In this document: piece by piece, positions 21,942 to 34,911 of the stretch | Layout of the letters: each line of letters begins with the position of its first letter | How positions within the stretch are numbered: the first letter of the stretch is position 1 | Source of the DNA: Erigeron canadensis | Lineage: Eukaryota; Streptophyta; Magnoliopsida; Asterales; Asteraceae | Direction: 5' to 3' | NCBI RefSeq assembly: GCF_010389155.1 | Contig: NC_057765.1 | Location: 20,168,270 to 20,232,269, forward strand | Length of the DNA stretch: 64,000 nucleotides | Position numbers and translations under genes: made by a program | The notes under the pieces: generated by a model | What the model saw: the letters and a program-made list of their open reading frames with translations, nothing else | The model's database searches: none | Told to the model about the DNA's origin: nothing

Positions 21942-24900
21942 TCTTTGTGTATGTGCAGGGTGACCGCAAAAAGAATATATGGTTTCTGAACAGTGCTGCT
22001 AGCAGAACCATGACTGGTCACCAGACCCTGCTAGAGGAATATAGGGTGCAAGAGGGGCCCTTGATAACATTTGGAAATGATGAAAATGGACAAACTGAGG
22101 AATATGGTGTAGTGAATAATGGTCAAGTTAAATTCACAAAAGTTGCATATGTGAATGGTTTGAAATATAACCTGATCAGTGTCAATCAACTTTGTGATGA
22201 TGGCTTCAAGGTATTATTTGATATTTCACAAGGCACCATATTCAACAGAGACTGGAAGGTAGTGATGATTGCTCTAAGAAAGGGAAACATTTACATAGTA
22301 GACATGAATAGTGCTACTTCTGAACAATGTTTCTACACAAAGGCAGATGAGGACACCAACTGGTTATGGCACAAAAGGTTATCCCATCTCAATTTAAAAA
22401 ATATAAACAAGTTGTCAAGAAAACAACTTGCAGATGGGATACCAGCAATGTTCTTCAACAAAGACAAGCCATGTTCAGGGTGTGAAATGGGAAAGAAGAA
22501 GAGATCATCCTTCAAGACCAAGCAAAATTTCAGCATCACTGAACCACTTCATATGGATCTTTTTGGTCCTGTGAATGTTCAGACAAGAGATGGGAAGAAA
22601 TACACTCTGGTCGTAGTCGATGAATATTCAAGATATTGTTGGGTGATCTTCCTCAGAAACAAAAGTGAAGCTGCTGCTGAAATTATTGCTCTCATCAAAC
22701 AAATTGAACTCAAGCATAAGCGAAAAGTTCGTCAGGTCAGAAGTGACAATGGCACTGAATTTAAAAATTCCACTCTGGAAACCTTCTGCACTGACACTGG
22801 CATATCTCAGAACTTCTCCTCAGCACACACAACAGAACAGAATGGTGTTGTAGAAAGAAAGAATCGTACGCTGATAGAAGCTACCAGAAGTATGTTGAAT
22901 GAATCATGTCTTCCAAAATGTCTTTGGGTTGAAGCTGTTGCAACTGCTTGCTACACCCAGAATCGTTCAATTTATGTCAAAAGACAAAAGAAGACTACCT
23001 ATGAAGTGCTCAGAAATAGAAAACCGAATATTGGATATTTCCATGTATTCGGATGTCCAATATACATTCTGAATGACTCTAGCAAATTGGGCAAGTTTGA
23101 TGCCAAGGCTGATGAAGGTTACTTCTTAGGATATTCAACAATTCGCAAAGCCTTTAGAGTCTACAACAAAAGACTTGAAAAGGTTGATGAATCAATTCAT
23201 GTTACCTTTGATGAATCAAATTCTGCAATTTTCAATAAACCAGTCTCTAAACCACCTTCAGAAAGTCCTATCAGTTTTGGTGAATCTGATCAAAATGATA
23301 AAACTGATCAATCACCTGAACGTCTTTCTGATCATCTCAATTCAGAACCAATTAATAATCAGCAAAGTAACACTCCATTTTATCCTTCAGTCACCTTCAA
23401 ACTACCTTTTGAATTGACTATTGGATCAGATGTGCGTGCTACTCCTCATATATCAATCTCCCGTGATATGCCTTAGAATGAAGAATTTCATGATGCAAAT
23501 CGTGATTTACAAGACGATGAAGATGATGAAACTGAAATAGTTTATTCTGAACCATCTCCTGAAGTAAGCCAGAGGAGTTCTTGCACTGATATCATTGTTC
23601 ATCCTGGTCATTACTCTAAATGGACACGATCACATCCAATTGATCAAGTTATTGGCGATCCAAGTAGAGGGGTTCAGACCAGAAGAGCCACAAGCGATCA
23701 ATGCTTATATGTCAGCTTCTTATCACTGATAGAACCGAAGAAGAATGACGAGGCTATGAAAGATCCAAGTTGGGTTGAAGCCATGCAAGAAGAGCTTAAT
23801 CAATTTGAAAGGAACAATGTTTGGGAGCTTGTTCCATGTCCCAGCAATCTGAAGAAAGAACTAATTGGGACAAGATGGGTCTTTCGTAACAAGGTAGATG
23901 AAGATGGCCATATAATCAGAAACAAGGCAAGACTTGTTGCAAAGGGTTATGCACAAGAAGAAGGAGTTGATTTTGATGAGACTTTTGCACCAATGGCTAG
24001 ACTTGAAGCTATCAGAGTTTTCTTAGCATTTGCAGCTCATCATGAGTTCAAAGTCTACCAGATGGATGTTTAAAGTGCCTTCCTGAATGGGGAATTGGAA
24101 GAAGTCGTGTATGTTTATCAACCACCAGGATTCAAAAGTAAAGAAAAACCTCACTGGGTGTATAGACTGAACAAAGCTTTGTATGGTCTAAGACAAGCAC
24201 CTAGAGCTTGGTATGATACTCTTACTAAACATCTTCTGAAAAATGGTTTTATTAGAGGTACCATAGATAACACTTTATTCATCTTACATGATAAAGGTGA
24301 TATCTTGCTTGTACAAATTTATGTAGATGATATTGTGTTTGGGTCTACAAATGATAAAATGTGTGATAAGTTTTCTAAAATCATGTCCTCTAAGTATGAA
24401 ATGAGTATGATGGGTGAACTGACATACTTTCTGGGTCTTCAAGTGAGACAAACCAGAGATGGTATTTTTATAAATCAAGAAAAGTATGTCAGAGATCTTT
24501 TAAAGAAATATAAATTTGATTCAGTTTCATCTAAAGACACTCCTATTTCAGCACCACTTTCAATTGACTCAGATCCAAATGGAAAACAAGTGGATCCCAC
24601 ACTTTATCGTGGTATGGTGGGATCCCTCATGTACTTAACCGCAAGTAGACCTGACATAATGTTTACAAGATGCCTTTGTGCAAGATTTCAGTATGATCCC
24701 AGAGATTCACACCTAAAAGTTGTAAATAGGATTTTTCGATACCTGAAAGGTTTCCCCAGACTTGGTCTTTGGTATCCCAAAGGCTCAAGTCTAGATCTAA
24801 TGGGTTATTCAGACTCTGACCATGCAGGTTGTAAGATAGATAGGAAAAGTACCACAGGTGGTTGTCATTTCCTTGGTGGCAAATTGGTTAGTTGGACAAG

Positions 24901-25264
24901 TAAGAAACAGACTGCAGTATCACTATCCACTGCAGAGGCAGAATACATTTCTGCAGCCAGTTGCTGTGCTCAGATTTTGTGGATGAAAAACCAACTAACT
25001 GATTATGGTGTTACTTATACAAAGACTCCAATCTTTTGTGATAACACAAGTGCCATTGCAATCTCTCACAATCCTGTCATGCACTGTAATACCAAGCACA
25101 TTGATCTCATGTATCATTTCATCAGAGACCATATTATTAATGGTGATATTGAGTTACATTTTATTCCCACTGACAAACAACTAGCTGATGTTTTTACAAA
25201 ACCCTTGGATGTTAAAACTTTTAGACATCTCATCAGCGAGTTAGGAATGCTAAATCCTGTGTAG
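21920..25264 (+). pseudogene. Copia-2 pol, one frame with two nonsense codons
   Basis: All of pol lies in one frame. The protease region WFLNSAASRTMTG (22,000) has Asn and Ala where D-S-G is expected. The integrase has HHCC ([15 protein letters not shown]), and the DDE residues lie in MDLFGP, SDNGTEF and EQNGVVERKNR. After TAG at 23,474 comes [26 protein letters not shown] at 24,071 directly after YQMDV, then ALYGLRQAPRAWYD and YVDDIVFGS. RNase H (GYSDSDHAG, STAEAEYIS) ends LGMLNPV. No frameshift was seen. By comparison with Copia-3 both stops are point changes. It is among the best-preserved frames in the nest, but the protease site is also altered. Confidence 0.92.
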
Positions 25265-25959
25265 CATCTCAAGGGGAATTGACAAAAATATTTTTACAAA
25301 TAAAGGAAATTTTTCTCTGAGGGGGAATTTTTGCCTCAGAAATTATTTTGTCTGAAATAGCTCAGAATATGAGAAGACTTCAGAACTTTAGAAAATGTGA
25401 AGGTTCAGATTGCACTTCCTTAACCTCTCTCAGAATTTAAATATATTAAATCTGAAGTCCTTTAAAACCTTTTATTATATAAGTGGATACCTGGTTGGCA
25501 AGTGGACACGTGATTTCTACTGTACAAAGATACCTTTTTGCTGACGTGTCATACCACTTGCGCCGTAAAGAAAAATGATCATTGCTTTTGCATTAAAAAC
25601 GGTTAAATACTTTTCGAAAAAGTGGGGTCATGGCCGTTATTGCATTAAATGCGGACGTATACCCAAAATTATTTTCGGATTTCAAACCCGATCAAAATTA
25701 CTTTTCAATAAAATATTACTTAAATTTATTAGGTTTGAAATTCAAAATCTTTTTATTTTTATTTTCATGGAAATCCTTTCGTATTCTCTTGAAAATATAA
25801 ATACCTTTTTCCTAAAATCATTCCATCATTTATTTCATTTTTTATTCACTCCCCAATCATCATTCTCTTTCTATCACAATTCTCTCAAAATTCCTTCATT
25901 CAATTTACATTCTCAAACCCTAAATGCATTTCACTTTCTTTTTCATTCACAATCTTCAA
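25265..25959 (+). other. Copia-2 spacer between pol and env-like frame
   Basis: The spacer starts with a GGGGGAATT tract just after pol (25,320) and then is AT-rich. A 130-codon frame (25,575-25,967) has biased F/H/S-rich composition and no known domain, so I do not count it. The env-like ATG follows at 25,960. Confidence 0.6.
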
Positions 25960-26826
25960 ATGGCTAAACAATCAAAGGAACCCAAATCTCTAATAGCATT
26001 TGAATTCTCTCCTCCTAAACCGGCGGTGAAGGCAAGTTCATCATGGCTGGAAAACTTTGAACCTAAAACCATCAGGTTCAATATGAACAATTTCAAGGCG
26101 GCTCTAAATGCCAAATCCAAAACTCTCATGAGCAGAATAAACGGATTTCTTGAGTCATGCCCTTTACATTATGCCTTGATTGCAGATCCCAAAAATCTAT
26201 ATCATAGGTATCTATTAGAATTCTGGTACACTGCGGAGATCAGTAAAGATGAAAAATCTATCTCCTTCACTCTTAAGAATGGAACTAAGAAGTGCAGTAT
26301 CACTTTGGATGGGTTCAGAGAGGCTCTACATCTGAACTACTTGCCTCCATCCTCTGCATATATGAAGAGAAAGAAAGGAACAAATTTCAGGGAAGTTTTG
26401 TTAAACATGGGCCATGACCAAATGCTTGATGGTGATGGAAATTTGAAAACCTATTGACACATTTTTCTGTCTGGCTTTAAAAACTGTTGGAGGCATTTCT
26501 GGACTCAAATTGTTGAGTGCCTTGGTGGGAACCATGGTGGTTTGGATCAGATCTCTTTGATCCAAATTGAGATGGGATATTATCTGTGGCATGGAATGGA
26601 TGTTGATTATGCCGAAATGCTGTTTTCTCAGTTGGTGTCAAAGTTGAAAGGAAAAAGAAGTGTGCATATTGCGTTCTCAAGGTTCCTAAGTATCTGCTTT
26701 ATGAATATTCTTGGAGACGCATATGCTGATGATCTTCAGGAGAGCTCTGCAACTGAAATCTGCAAAGATCTCTCCAGACTCTCCACATCTGAGGAGGAAC
26801 CTGAGCTATCTCCTGCAATGCTTTAG
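25960..26826 (+). pseudogene. Copia-2 env-like frame, 5' part
   Basis: It begins MAKQSKEPKSLIAFEFSPP and runs in one frame with TGA at 26,455 and TAG at 26,824. Recognisable pieces include NGTKKCSITLDGFREAL and MGYYLWHGMDV, which resemble the plant transposon protein found 3' of pol in SIRE/Maximus elements. No signal peptide or clear transmembrane helix was seen in what remains. Gypsy-2 interrupts it about 45 bp later, and the 3' part is at 40,581-43,655. Confidence 0.75.
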
Positions 26827-26870
26827 GTAATTGGTAAAAATAAAGCTGACACAACACGTTTTAAGTCGTT

Positions 26871-28345
26871 TTCCCATATCATTTCTAAGTCGTTTTAAGC
26901 TTAATTATGTGTAAATTATATGTATATTCGATGCTTTGATGGTATTGTTAGTGATTTCAGGCTTAGAGCGTACCTTGGCTAGAAATAGCATTTGGAAGGA
27001 TAAAAGATGCATATGGATGATTCTTGGACGAGCACGAGTGAAGACGAGTTGAAAAATACAAGTTTCGTAAAATCTGGGATCTTGTGCGATGCACACAAGA
27101 GGCATGCGGCGCACAGAAAGTCTTGATTTTGGACAGGGAATTTGGCGATTGTTCATATGCGGCGCACAAAAGGGTTATGCGGCGCATAACGGGCTAAGGA
27201 AAGTCTGAAACTTGGAAACTTTTGGTTTTGTGCGGCACATGGAGAGTTTGTGTGGCGCATAAACTAGGTCGGCTGAAGGGTTTTTGATTTTTCACTATAA
27301 ATACAAGACCATAACCCTCCCATTCGATACACAATCACTTCTAGTCGACTTTAGGGTTCTTTGGGGGTATTCTCAGCATCTTTTTCGTCCATCAAGGTCT
27401 AAGGGTTGTTCGTGATCTTCAAGGCATTCGGTTGTCGATTTTCTTAGCGTTTACTTGTTTTCTACACATTGGTACAATATGTTCTTCTATATTTTTACTC
27501 TTTGTTCTTTGTTTTTGATTATGAGTAGCTAAATAATTCGTCATCCACTGAGATGAAGTGATGCATTGAATAATGGTTGCATAAATCTTTTGAATTCAAG
27601 TTGATTTGATTTAACATTGTGTCGTAATCTTAGCTTATTAATTCTTTGTTATTTAACTTTCAATTGCGGATAGTTTTTGCATAACTTCGGTGGTAACTAG
27701 GTTGTGTACAAGTTATTTTGATTGCTTGGTTAGAAGCAATTGTTTCTATGACGGGTACAGTAGGAAGTAATTGATAGTTAATAAGGGTTAACGGGTTAAT
27801 GGTTGGGTACAATCAATAGACACAATTGTTATCTAAATAACCAAAACAATTAATTGTCTAGGAAAGTTATGAAAGGCGTCTTGGGGTACCGGTCTTAGTA
27901 ATGGAACTAGTTAATTAAGGGAATTTAATAAAGTAACGAACTTGACGGGTACGGGGTGAGTCTTTGTTAGTTCTCAGTTATAAAATCAACATATTTGAAT
28001 TGGTACTTTAAATATATGCAACCTTAATAATGTGTATCATGGAGTCGAAGTGGATGATCTTCTCATCTTATTTGATTAAAAACAAATCTCTTTTCAATAA
28101 ATTGTACGGAATTTTTAACTCTTTCAATCTAACTAACTTTCAAATTAAAATCAATATGACGTGGTGTCTTTAAAAACCAAACTCTTTCTAAATTACTTAA
28201 AACTCGCTAACTCTTATTAGTCTCCGTAGAACGAACCTTTACTTACTTCAATCTATATTACATACGAACGGGTCCACTGCCCGATTGTGTGTGGTAAACG
28301 ATTCGGAGTATTTATAGGAATTTAATTTAACTAGATTTTCACACA
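26871..28345 (+). repeat. Gypsy-2 5' LTR
   Basis: The LTR ends TTTTCACACA. The left third carries six or more GCGGCGCA/GTGCGATGCAC palindrome-like motifs (27,081-27,260) before a CACTATAAATAC TATA-like box (about 27,294). The right part carries the block shared with Gypsy-1 LTRs. The left boundary is uncertain. Confidence 0.85.
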
Positions 28346-28354
28346 TAAAGTTTT

Positions 28355-28372
28355 TGGCGCCGCTGCCAGGGA
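28355..28372 (+). promoter_or_regulatory. Gypsy-2 primer-binding site (tRNA-Asp type)
   Basis: TGGCGCCGCTGCCAGGGA lies 9 bp after the LTR and differs at one position from the Gypsy-1 PBS. Confidence 0.85.
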
Positions 28373-28561
28373 CTAATTTAAGAGTTTTTAGTTTGATATT
28401 TCGTAGTTGATCCTTTCTTGTACTCTAGTGCAAGAAAGTCACTTGCTTTCTTAGGTTACTTTTCAATTTTTAGTTTAAATTTTCTGTTTTGTTTATTTTG
28501 TGTAACTTGGTGCGTTTTACGGTTTTCTTTGTTTGTGTTTTCAGGTTTTGTTTCTTAGTTA

Positions 28562-30111
28562 ATGACCACAAGGGCTACCGGTATTCCACTAGTAAACCCT
28601 CAATCAAATCCGGGAAAGACGAAGAGAAGAGGAAGGAAACCATCTAAAACCGTTAACCCTTCATCTAGCAAAATAGATACCTTAAACTTAAACGTTGCAG
28701 CCGAAAGTTCCACACCACCGGAAAATAAACCTCAAACTCCACCAAAGACTTCACCGAAGAATTCACCAAACTCCACACCAAACTCCACTCCACCCTCTAC
28801 ACCTCCTACTACACCAAGAAACATGGCCGAAGACATGGTTCACCCTTTTGATAGGACTATTGGGGAGAGTACTCAAGTCATTGCACCTAATAGGGGATCG
28901 GTTATTCGTCCTCCAACCACCGCTCCAAATTTCAATGTTAAAGGTAATCACTTGTCTCGGGTTGAAGAGAATCAATTCGATGGGGTTGTTAAGTGGGATC
29001 CTTATGATCATGTGGAGAAGTTTGAAAAAGTTTGTCGATTGTTCAAATATGGGGAGACTCAAATGCCACTTGTTAAGCTCGAATTGTTTCCGTTGTCTCT
29101 CACGGGAGAGGCGGCGAATTGGTATAAGAATCTCGATGACAACATATTTGAAACATGGGAAGAGTTGAGGGAAGGATTCATTGAGCGGTTCTTTCCGGCT
29201 CAATTGGTTGAAACAATGAAGTTGGAGATTCGGGCTTTTAAGCAAACTAGTGATGAGGATTTGGTTGATGCTTGGAAGAGATTTAAGGAGTTGATGAGAA
29301 TTTATCCGGCGCATGGTATTCGATTGAATGAGCACATTCGTATTTTCTTCCGGGGTTTAGATAGTCGTACTCAAAGGGAATTGGATTGGGCTTGTGGAGG
29401 TAACATTAACAATGTCACTTACAATGAAGCCTATAAGATTATGGAAGATATGGTTCGTACTAGTGTAATTCGAGAAGCGGGTAGGACTAAACCGGATCTT
29501 GTGAAAACGGGAAGGAGAAGTGTGGCTCGAGTTGATAGTGGTAATGAAGTGGTGGCTGAAATTAAGGCATTGGCAAGTCACATGGATAAGCAATTCGCAA
29601 GCATCGAGATGGTAGATTTGGGTTGATTGAGAAAGATTTGAAGACGGCGGTTGCAGGTTGTGATATTTGTGGTGATAGGTATTACACGGAGGATTGTGAT
29701 AAGGCACCACGGAACGAAGAAGTTGATTACGTTGAAAGTCAATATCAACCACCGTTTGCAAATCGAGGACTATTTCAAAGGAATGGAGCTTATCAAAACC
29801 GGTACCAAGGTAATTCTAATTCTAACTTTAATTCTAATGGTGCAAGAAATTATAGGTCCACATTGGGAGCTTCATGGCAAGGAAGAAATCAAGGAGGTCC
29901 TTCGGTTCAACTGGTAGAGGTTGTTGATCCTAATGCCGAGCTTAGGGATCTTATGAAGAAGTTCATGGTTGATCAAGACAAGAAGAATGAAAACTACCGA
30001 ACTGACATCACCGCTTTGAATGATAAGTTGAATCAAAATATCAAAAGTCAACAAGCGGCGATCAAGGATTTAGGAGTAAGGCTTGATAGAATGGGTAATT
30101 CTAATCGTTAA
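28562..30111 (+). pseudogene. Gypsy-2 gag (frameshift near 29,610)
   Basis: ATG at 28,562 opens a Pro/Ser/Thr-rich head with repeated TPP/SPN units. It is followed by a retrotrans_gag (Pfam) type domain: FPLSLTGEAANWYKNL, WEELREGFIERFFP, EDLVDAWKRFKELMR (about residues 170-260). The frame stops at 29,626. The sequence resumes one frame over at 29,623 with GCDICGDRYYTEDC, a CCHC-like knuckle, and a Gln/Asn-rich region with a coiled-coil-like end, to TAA at 30,109. The stop at 29,626 is therefore from an indel. Confidence 0.88.
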
Positions 30112-31559
30112 CAAGGTTCATTACCAAGTAATACCCAACAAAATCCTAAGCCTTCCGGTTCGAATGATGGAGGTAATAAGTATCAACACCCGAATGTTAG
30201 GAATGAGCATGTAAATGCCATTACTACTCGGTCGGGAAAGGTAGTTAATTCTCCTATTTCTCCTCCTATTTCTAGTGCTACTAATGTTCCTACGCAGGTT
30301 GATAGTGAGGATGAAGAAGAAGATGAACAAGTTGATGAAGAGATTGTAATGGAGCCGAACCAAGCCGTGAAATCACCGGCCGTTCCATCTACATCTACTA
30401 CTCCGGTTGCTACACCGGTAGCTAAACCAACGATTGATGAGCCTCAAGTCAAGCCATACAAGCCGAAGATTCCTTTCCCCCAAAGATTGAGGAAGGAGAA
30501 GCTCAAGGAGCAATACCATAAGTTTGTAGACATGATTAAATCGGTATATATTAATGTGTCTTTGGTTGATTTGCTTTCAGGGATGCCGAATTATGCTAAG
30601 TTCATCAAGGATCTTGTAACGGATAAGAGGAAGCTAGAGGAAGCTAAGGCTACTTTCCTCAATGCGGAGTGTTCGGCGATTGTTCAAAACCAAATTCCTC
30701 CCAAGCTTGAAGATCCAGGGAGTTTTCTCATTACTTGTTCTCTAGATGATAAGCTTAATTGTGATGCTTTGGCCGACATTGGTGCAAGCATTAATTTGAT
30801 GCCTTTTTCAGTTTATAGGCGATTGTCTTTAGCGGCTCTTAAACCAACTCGGAAAATTTGTGTGTAAAAGTAGGCCATATTGTCTTTTTGGCTGATTTTG
30901 TTATTCTTGAGATGGAAGAGGATGCTAAGGTTCCTCTTATTTTAGGCCGACCTTTCTTGTATACGGCCGATGCCATCATTCGTGTTAAGGATAAGATTAT
31001 CTCATTAGGCATAGGAAATGATAGAATTTCGTTTTCAATTGATAAAGCTTTGCAACATCCTTATTCTACCAATGATTCTTGTTTCAGAATTGATGTAATT
31101 GAAGAAGACGAAGTTTTGGAAATGGAATTAATGAGTTTCTTGGACACAGATGAGGGAGAAGCTTTGCTTGCTTGTAGTAAAGAGGAACAAGAGATGGTTG
31201 CGGACATGGTAAGAGAGATTATGGAGGTAAGCGCGGATGAATCAATGCCGGAAGATGAGACTTTTGAGGAAATTGAAAGGGATGGTTTGAAGATTGAAAC
31301 TTCGGTAGACAATCCACCAACCGATTTGGAGCTCAAGCCACTTCCCGAGCACTTGGAATATGCATTCCTTGAAGGTAAGTCGCTTCTTCCTGTTATCATA
31401 TCATCATCACTTTCGGATGATGAGAAAGGTAAGTTAATGACTGTGTTGAAGGCTCATAAAAGAGCCTTTGCTTGGCGTACAACTGACATACTCGGAATTA
31501 GCCTCGAATTTTGTAAACATAAGATTAATTTGCATGAAAATTTCAAACCAAGTGTTTAA
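30112..31559 (+). pseudogene. Gypsy-2 protease region
   Basis: It continues in the frame of gag part two: NAITTRSGK, an acidic stretch, then KPKIPFPQRL and the aspartic protease site ADIGASINLMP (about 30,770), whose D-x-G-A is intact. The frame ends at 30,867 and resumes one frame over (30,858) with VPLILGRPFL, the second conserved protease block. It then passes through a linker to a stop at 31,557. The stop at 31,557 falls just before the RT frame (RRLNPNMKDVV). Confidence 0.85.
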
Positions 31560-32330
31560 AGAGAAAGGAGGCTAAATCCGAATATGAAAGATGTCGTTAA
31601 TAAAGAGATAATTAAGCTTTTGGATGCTGGTATTATTTATCCTATCTCTGACAGTCCATGGGTAAGTCCGGTCCATTGTGTACCAAAGAAGGGGGAATGA
31701 CCGTTGTCACTAATGAGAATAATGAACTTGTACCAACTAGAACGGTTACCGGGTGGCGTGTGTGTATTGATTATAGGAAGTTAAATGATGCAACCTGTAA
31801 AGACCATTTTCCTTTACCCTTCATTGACCAAATGCTCGAACGGTTAGCCGGAAACGAGTATTTTTGCTTTCTTGATGGTTTCTCCGGGTATTTTCAAATA
31901 CCCATTGACACCAACGATCAAGAAAAGACGACCTTTACATGTCCTTTTGGCACATATGCTTATCGTAGGATGCCATTTGGATTGTGTAATGCTCCCGCCA
32001 CCTTCCAAAGGTGTATGATCGCGATATTCCAAGACATGTTAGAAACATCTATGGAGGTATTCATGGATGACTTCTAGGATAAGATGCTTGGATAAGATGC
32101 TTGAGCGATGTGAGTGGGCACACTTTGTTCTTAATTGGGAAAAATGTCATTTTATGGTTAAAGAAGGCATAGTGTTGGGTCATAAGGTGTCTAGTTTGGG
32201 GATTGAGGTAGATAAGGCTAAAATTGATGTTATTGCTAAATTACCTCCACCAACTAATGTTAAAGGTGTTAGAAGTTTCTTAGGTCATGCCGGGTTCTAC
32301 CGTAGGTTTATTAAAGATTTTTTAAGATAA
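31560..32330 (+). pseudogene. Gypsy-2 reverse transcriptase (frameshifts, deletion at active site)
   Basis: RT blocks are seen in order: IIYPISDSPWVSPVHCVPKK, then a one-base loss in a G run (31,690), WRVCIDYRKLN, FPLPFIDQMLERLAG, PFGLCNAPATFQRCM and FMDDF (32,065). Right after FMDDF a GGATAAGATGCTT unit is doubled and the residues that normally follow are missing. The frame resumes with LDKMLERCEW and GHKVSSLGIEVD. The active-site loop is thus deleted. A stop at 32,328 precedes the next frame. Confidence 0.88.
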
Positions 32331-32338
32331 CCCGACCT

Positions 32339-34204
32339 ATGACTCGTTTGCTTGAGAAAGATGTGCCTTTTGAATTTAATTCGGATTATTTGAAGGCATT
32401 TGTTTTGTTGAAAGATTGTTTGACTCACTCACCCATTATGGTTTCTCCCGATTGGTCTCAACCTTTTGAACTAATGTGTGATGCGAGTGATTTTGCAGTT
32501 GGAGCAGTTTTAGGGCAAAGAGAAGGTAATCATTTTCGTCCTATATACTTTGCTAGCAAGACTCTAAATAGTGCTCAACAAAATTACACTACTACTGAAA
32601 AAGAGTTACTTGCGGTTGTGTATGCATTTGATAAGTTTAGGTCGTATTTGGTTCTTAGTAAGACCATTGTTTTTACCGATCATTCGGCCCTTAAGTACTT
32701 GTTTGCTAAACAAGATGCTAAACCTCGTCTCATACGTTGGGTCTTGCTTTTGCAAGAGTTTGATATTGAGATAAAGGATAAGAAAGGGGCTGAAAATTTG
32801 GCGACCGATCATTTGAGTAGGTTAGAGAATCCTCACTGTGAGGAACCTAAGGGGGATGATATTGATGATGCATTCCCGGATGAGTCTTTAATGAGTATTG
32901 AATCTAACGTTCCATGGTATGCAGATTTTGCTAACTATCTTGTTGCAGGGGTACTTCCAGAAGGATGGACAAATCAACAAAGGAAAAAGTTCTTTTCTGA
33001 TGTTAAGCATTATTATTGGGAAGAACCCTATTTGTTTCGTGTTTGTGCAGATGGAATGATTAGAAGATGTGTTGCGGGTGGAGAAACTCGTTTGATTTTG
33101 GATGGATGTCACCAAGGGCCAACCGGTGGTCATTATGGACCAACCGTTACTAGTAAGAAAGTTTTTGATGCAGGTTTTTATTGGCCAACAATTTTCAAGG
33201 AAGCTCAAACTTTGGTGGATACTTGTGATGCGTGTCAACGTCAAGGGAACATCACAAAGAAAGATGAAATGCCTCAAAACTTTATCCAGGTTTGCGAAGT
33301 TTTTGATGTTTGGGGTATTGATTTTATGGGACCCTTTCCGCCTTCAAATAAGTGTCTTTACATTTTAGTGGCGGTTGATTATGTGTCTAAATGGGCCGAG
33401 GTTAAGGCCTTGCCAACAAATGATGCAAGGGTAGTAATAGATTTCTTGAAACAATTGTTTTGTCGTTTTGGTTGTCCTAAGGCCTTAATAAGTGATCGTG
33501 GAACTCATTTTGCGAATCACCAACTTGCTAAGGTGTTGGAGAGATATGGTGTTCATCATCGTTTCTCTACTTCTTATCACCCGCAAACAAGTGGCGAAGT
33601 AGAGAATACAAATAGGGCATTAAAACGAATTTTAGAGAAAACCATAGGTGATAATCCTAAGAATTGGTCCAAGAAACTAGATGATGCATTGTGGGCTTTT
33701 AGGACCGCATTCAAAACTCAACTTGGGACTACACCTTATCGGTTATTGTATGGGAAAACATGTCATTTACCTTTAGAAATAGAGCATAAGGCTTATTGGG
33801 CTCTTAGGAATTGTAATATGGATTTAATTGAAAGTGGTGAACTAAGAATGTTACAATTGCATGAGTTAGATGAGTTGAGATTGCATGCTTATGAAAATTC
33901 AAAGCTCTATAAAGAAAGAACAAAGGTTTGGCATGATCGTAGGTTAAGGAGGAAAGATTTTAAGGTAGGTGATAAAGTATTGTTATTTATTTCAAAGTTT
34001 AAATTGAAACAACCTAAATTGACTTCAAGATGGATGGGACCCTATGTCATTAAACATGTTTATCCTTCGGGGTATGTGGAATTGTATAAGGGAAATGGGG
34101 AAACGTTTATTGTCAATGGTCATAGGTTGAAGATTTTTAATGAAGAAGAGTGTGTTGAGAAAGTTGAGGTGGATCAACTTTCGTTTTATGAAATTGACAA
34201 ATGA
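32339..34204 (+). pseudogene. Gypsy-2 RNase H and integrase (621 codons open)
   Basis: It opens just after RT and contains RNase H ([42 protein letters not shown]). The integrase zinc motif ([17 protein letters not shown]) and DDE core ([26 protein letters not shown]) follow, then a C-terminal [14 protein letters not shown] region as in Athila integrases. The frame is uninterrupted, which is unusual in this nest. It lacks its own start context because it is the end of a polyprotein, so it is non-functional alone. Confidence 0.92.
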
Positions 34205-34911
34205 TTGGGAAGGTGAGTCTAGCTAATGACTCCTTAATAAATTAAGCGCTTCTCGGGAGGCAACCCGTGTATTTTTAATTTTAGTTTTTTTTCATTTTTC
34301 GTTCCTTATATCAAAAAACTCAAAAACATTTGAAAAATCGAAAAAACCAAAAAGATTTTTGTTTTGTTAGTTTAGTTTTGTTTATTTTTCGTTTTTATAG
34401 CTTTTTTTTTAGATGTGCAGGTACCAAAGCGTCGACAAGTGTTACGGTAAGTCAAAACGAGCCAAGGTAAGTTTTTAGTTTTGGAAAAAGGTACTGTGCG
34501 CCGCATGGTTAGGTTGTGCGCCGCACAGATTGTGCCCAAAAGTCACAGAAAATTTTGAAAAAGTTGGTGTGTGCCGCATATATCCTTCATGCGCCGCATA
34601 TCGGGCAAAATTTTGCAAAGAATTCTGAAAAACTCACTTTGTGCGCCACATGAGCCCTCCTGTGCGCCGCACAGGTGGGTTGACTAGCTTTGACCAGAAT
34701 GTTTTGTTTAAAATTTGAAAATAGATTGTGTTTGGATAGATGGGGGCCCATGAAAATCTTAGTTTTTCTTTTGTTTGGGTCCTGGAACGGTTGAACACAC
34801 ACACAAACAACACATTCAAAACTGTTAAGTATTTTTGTTTTCTCTCAAAAACAAAACCAACCACCATACCTTTAATTCGAAATTTCTTCTTGTTTCTCTT
34901 GTTTATTCATT
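34205..34911 (+). other. Gypsy-2 post-pol spacer with palindromic GC motifs
   Basis: It has GCGCTTCTCGGGAGGCAACCCG (34,241), typical after Athila pol. It then carries TGTGCGCCGCACA-type motifs at 34,496, 34,515, 34,589, 34,641 and 34,661. No gene was seen. Confidence 0.75.

Noticed and set aside
25575..25967. 130-codon frame between Copia-2 pol and the env-like frame
   Set aside because: Phe/His/Ser-biased, no homology recognised; it reads through promoter-like AT-rich DNA and overlaps the env-like start in another frame.
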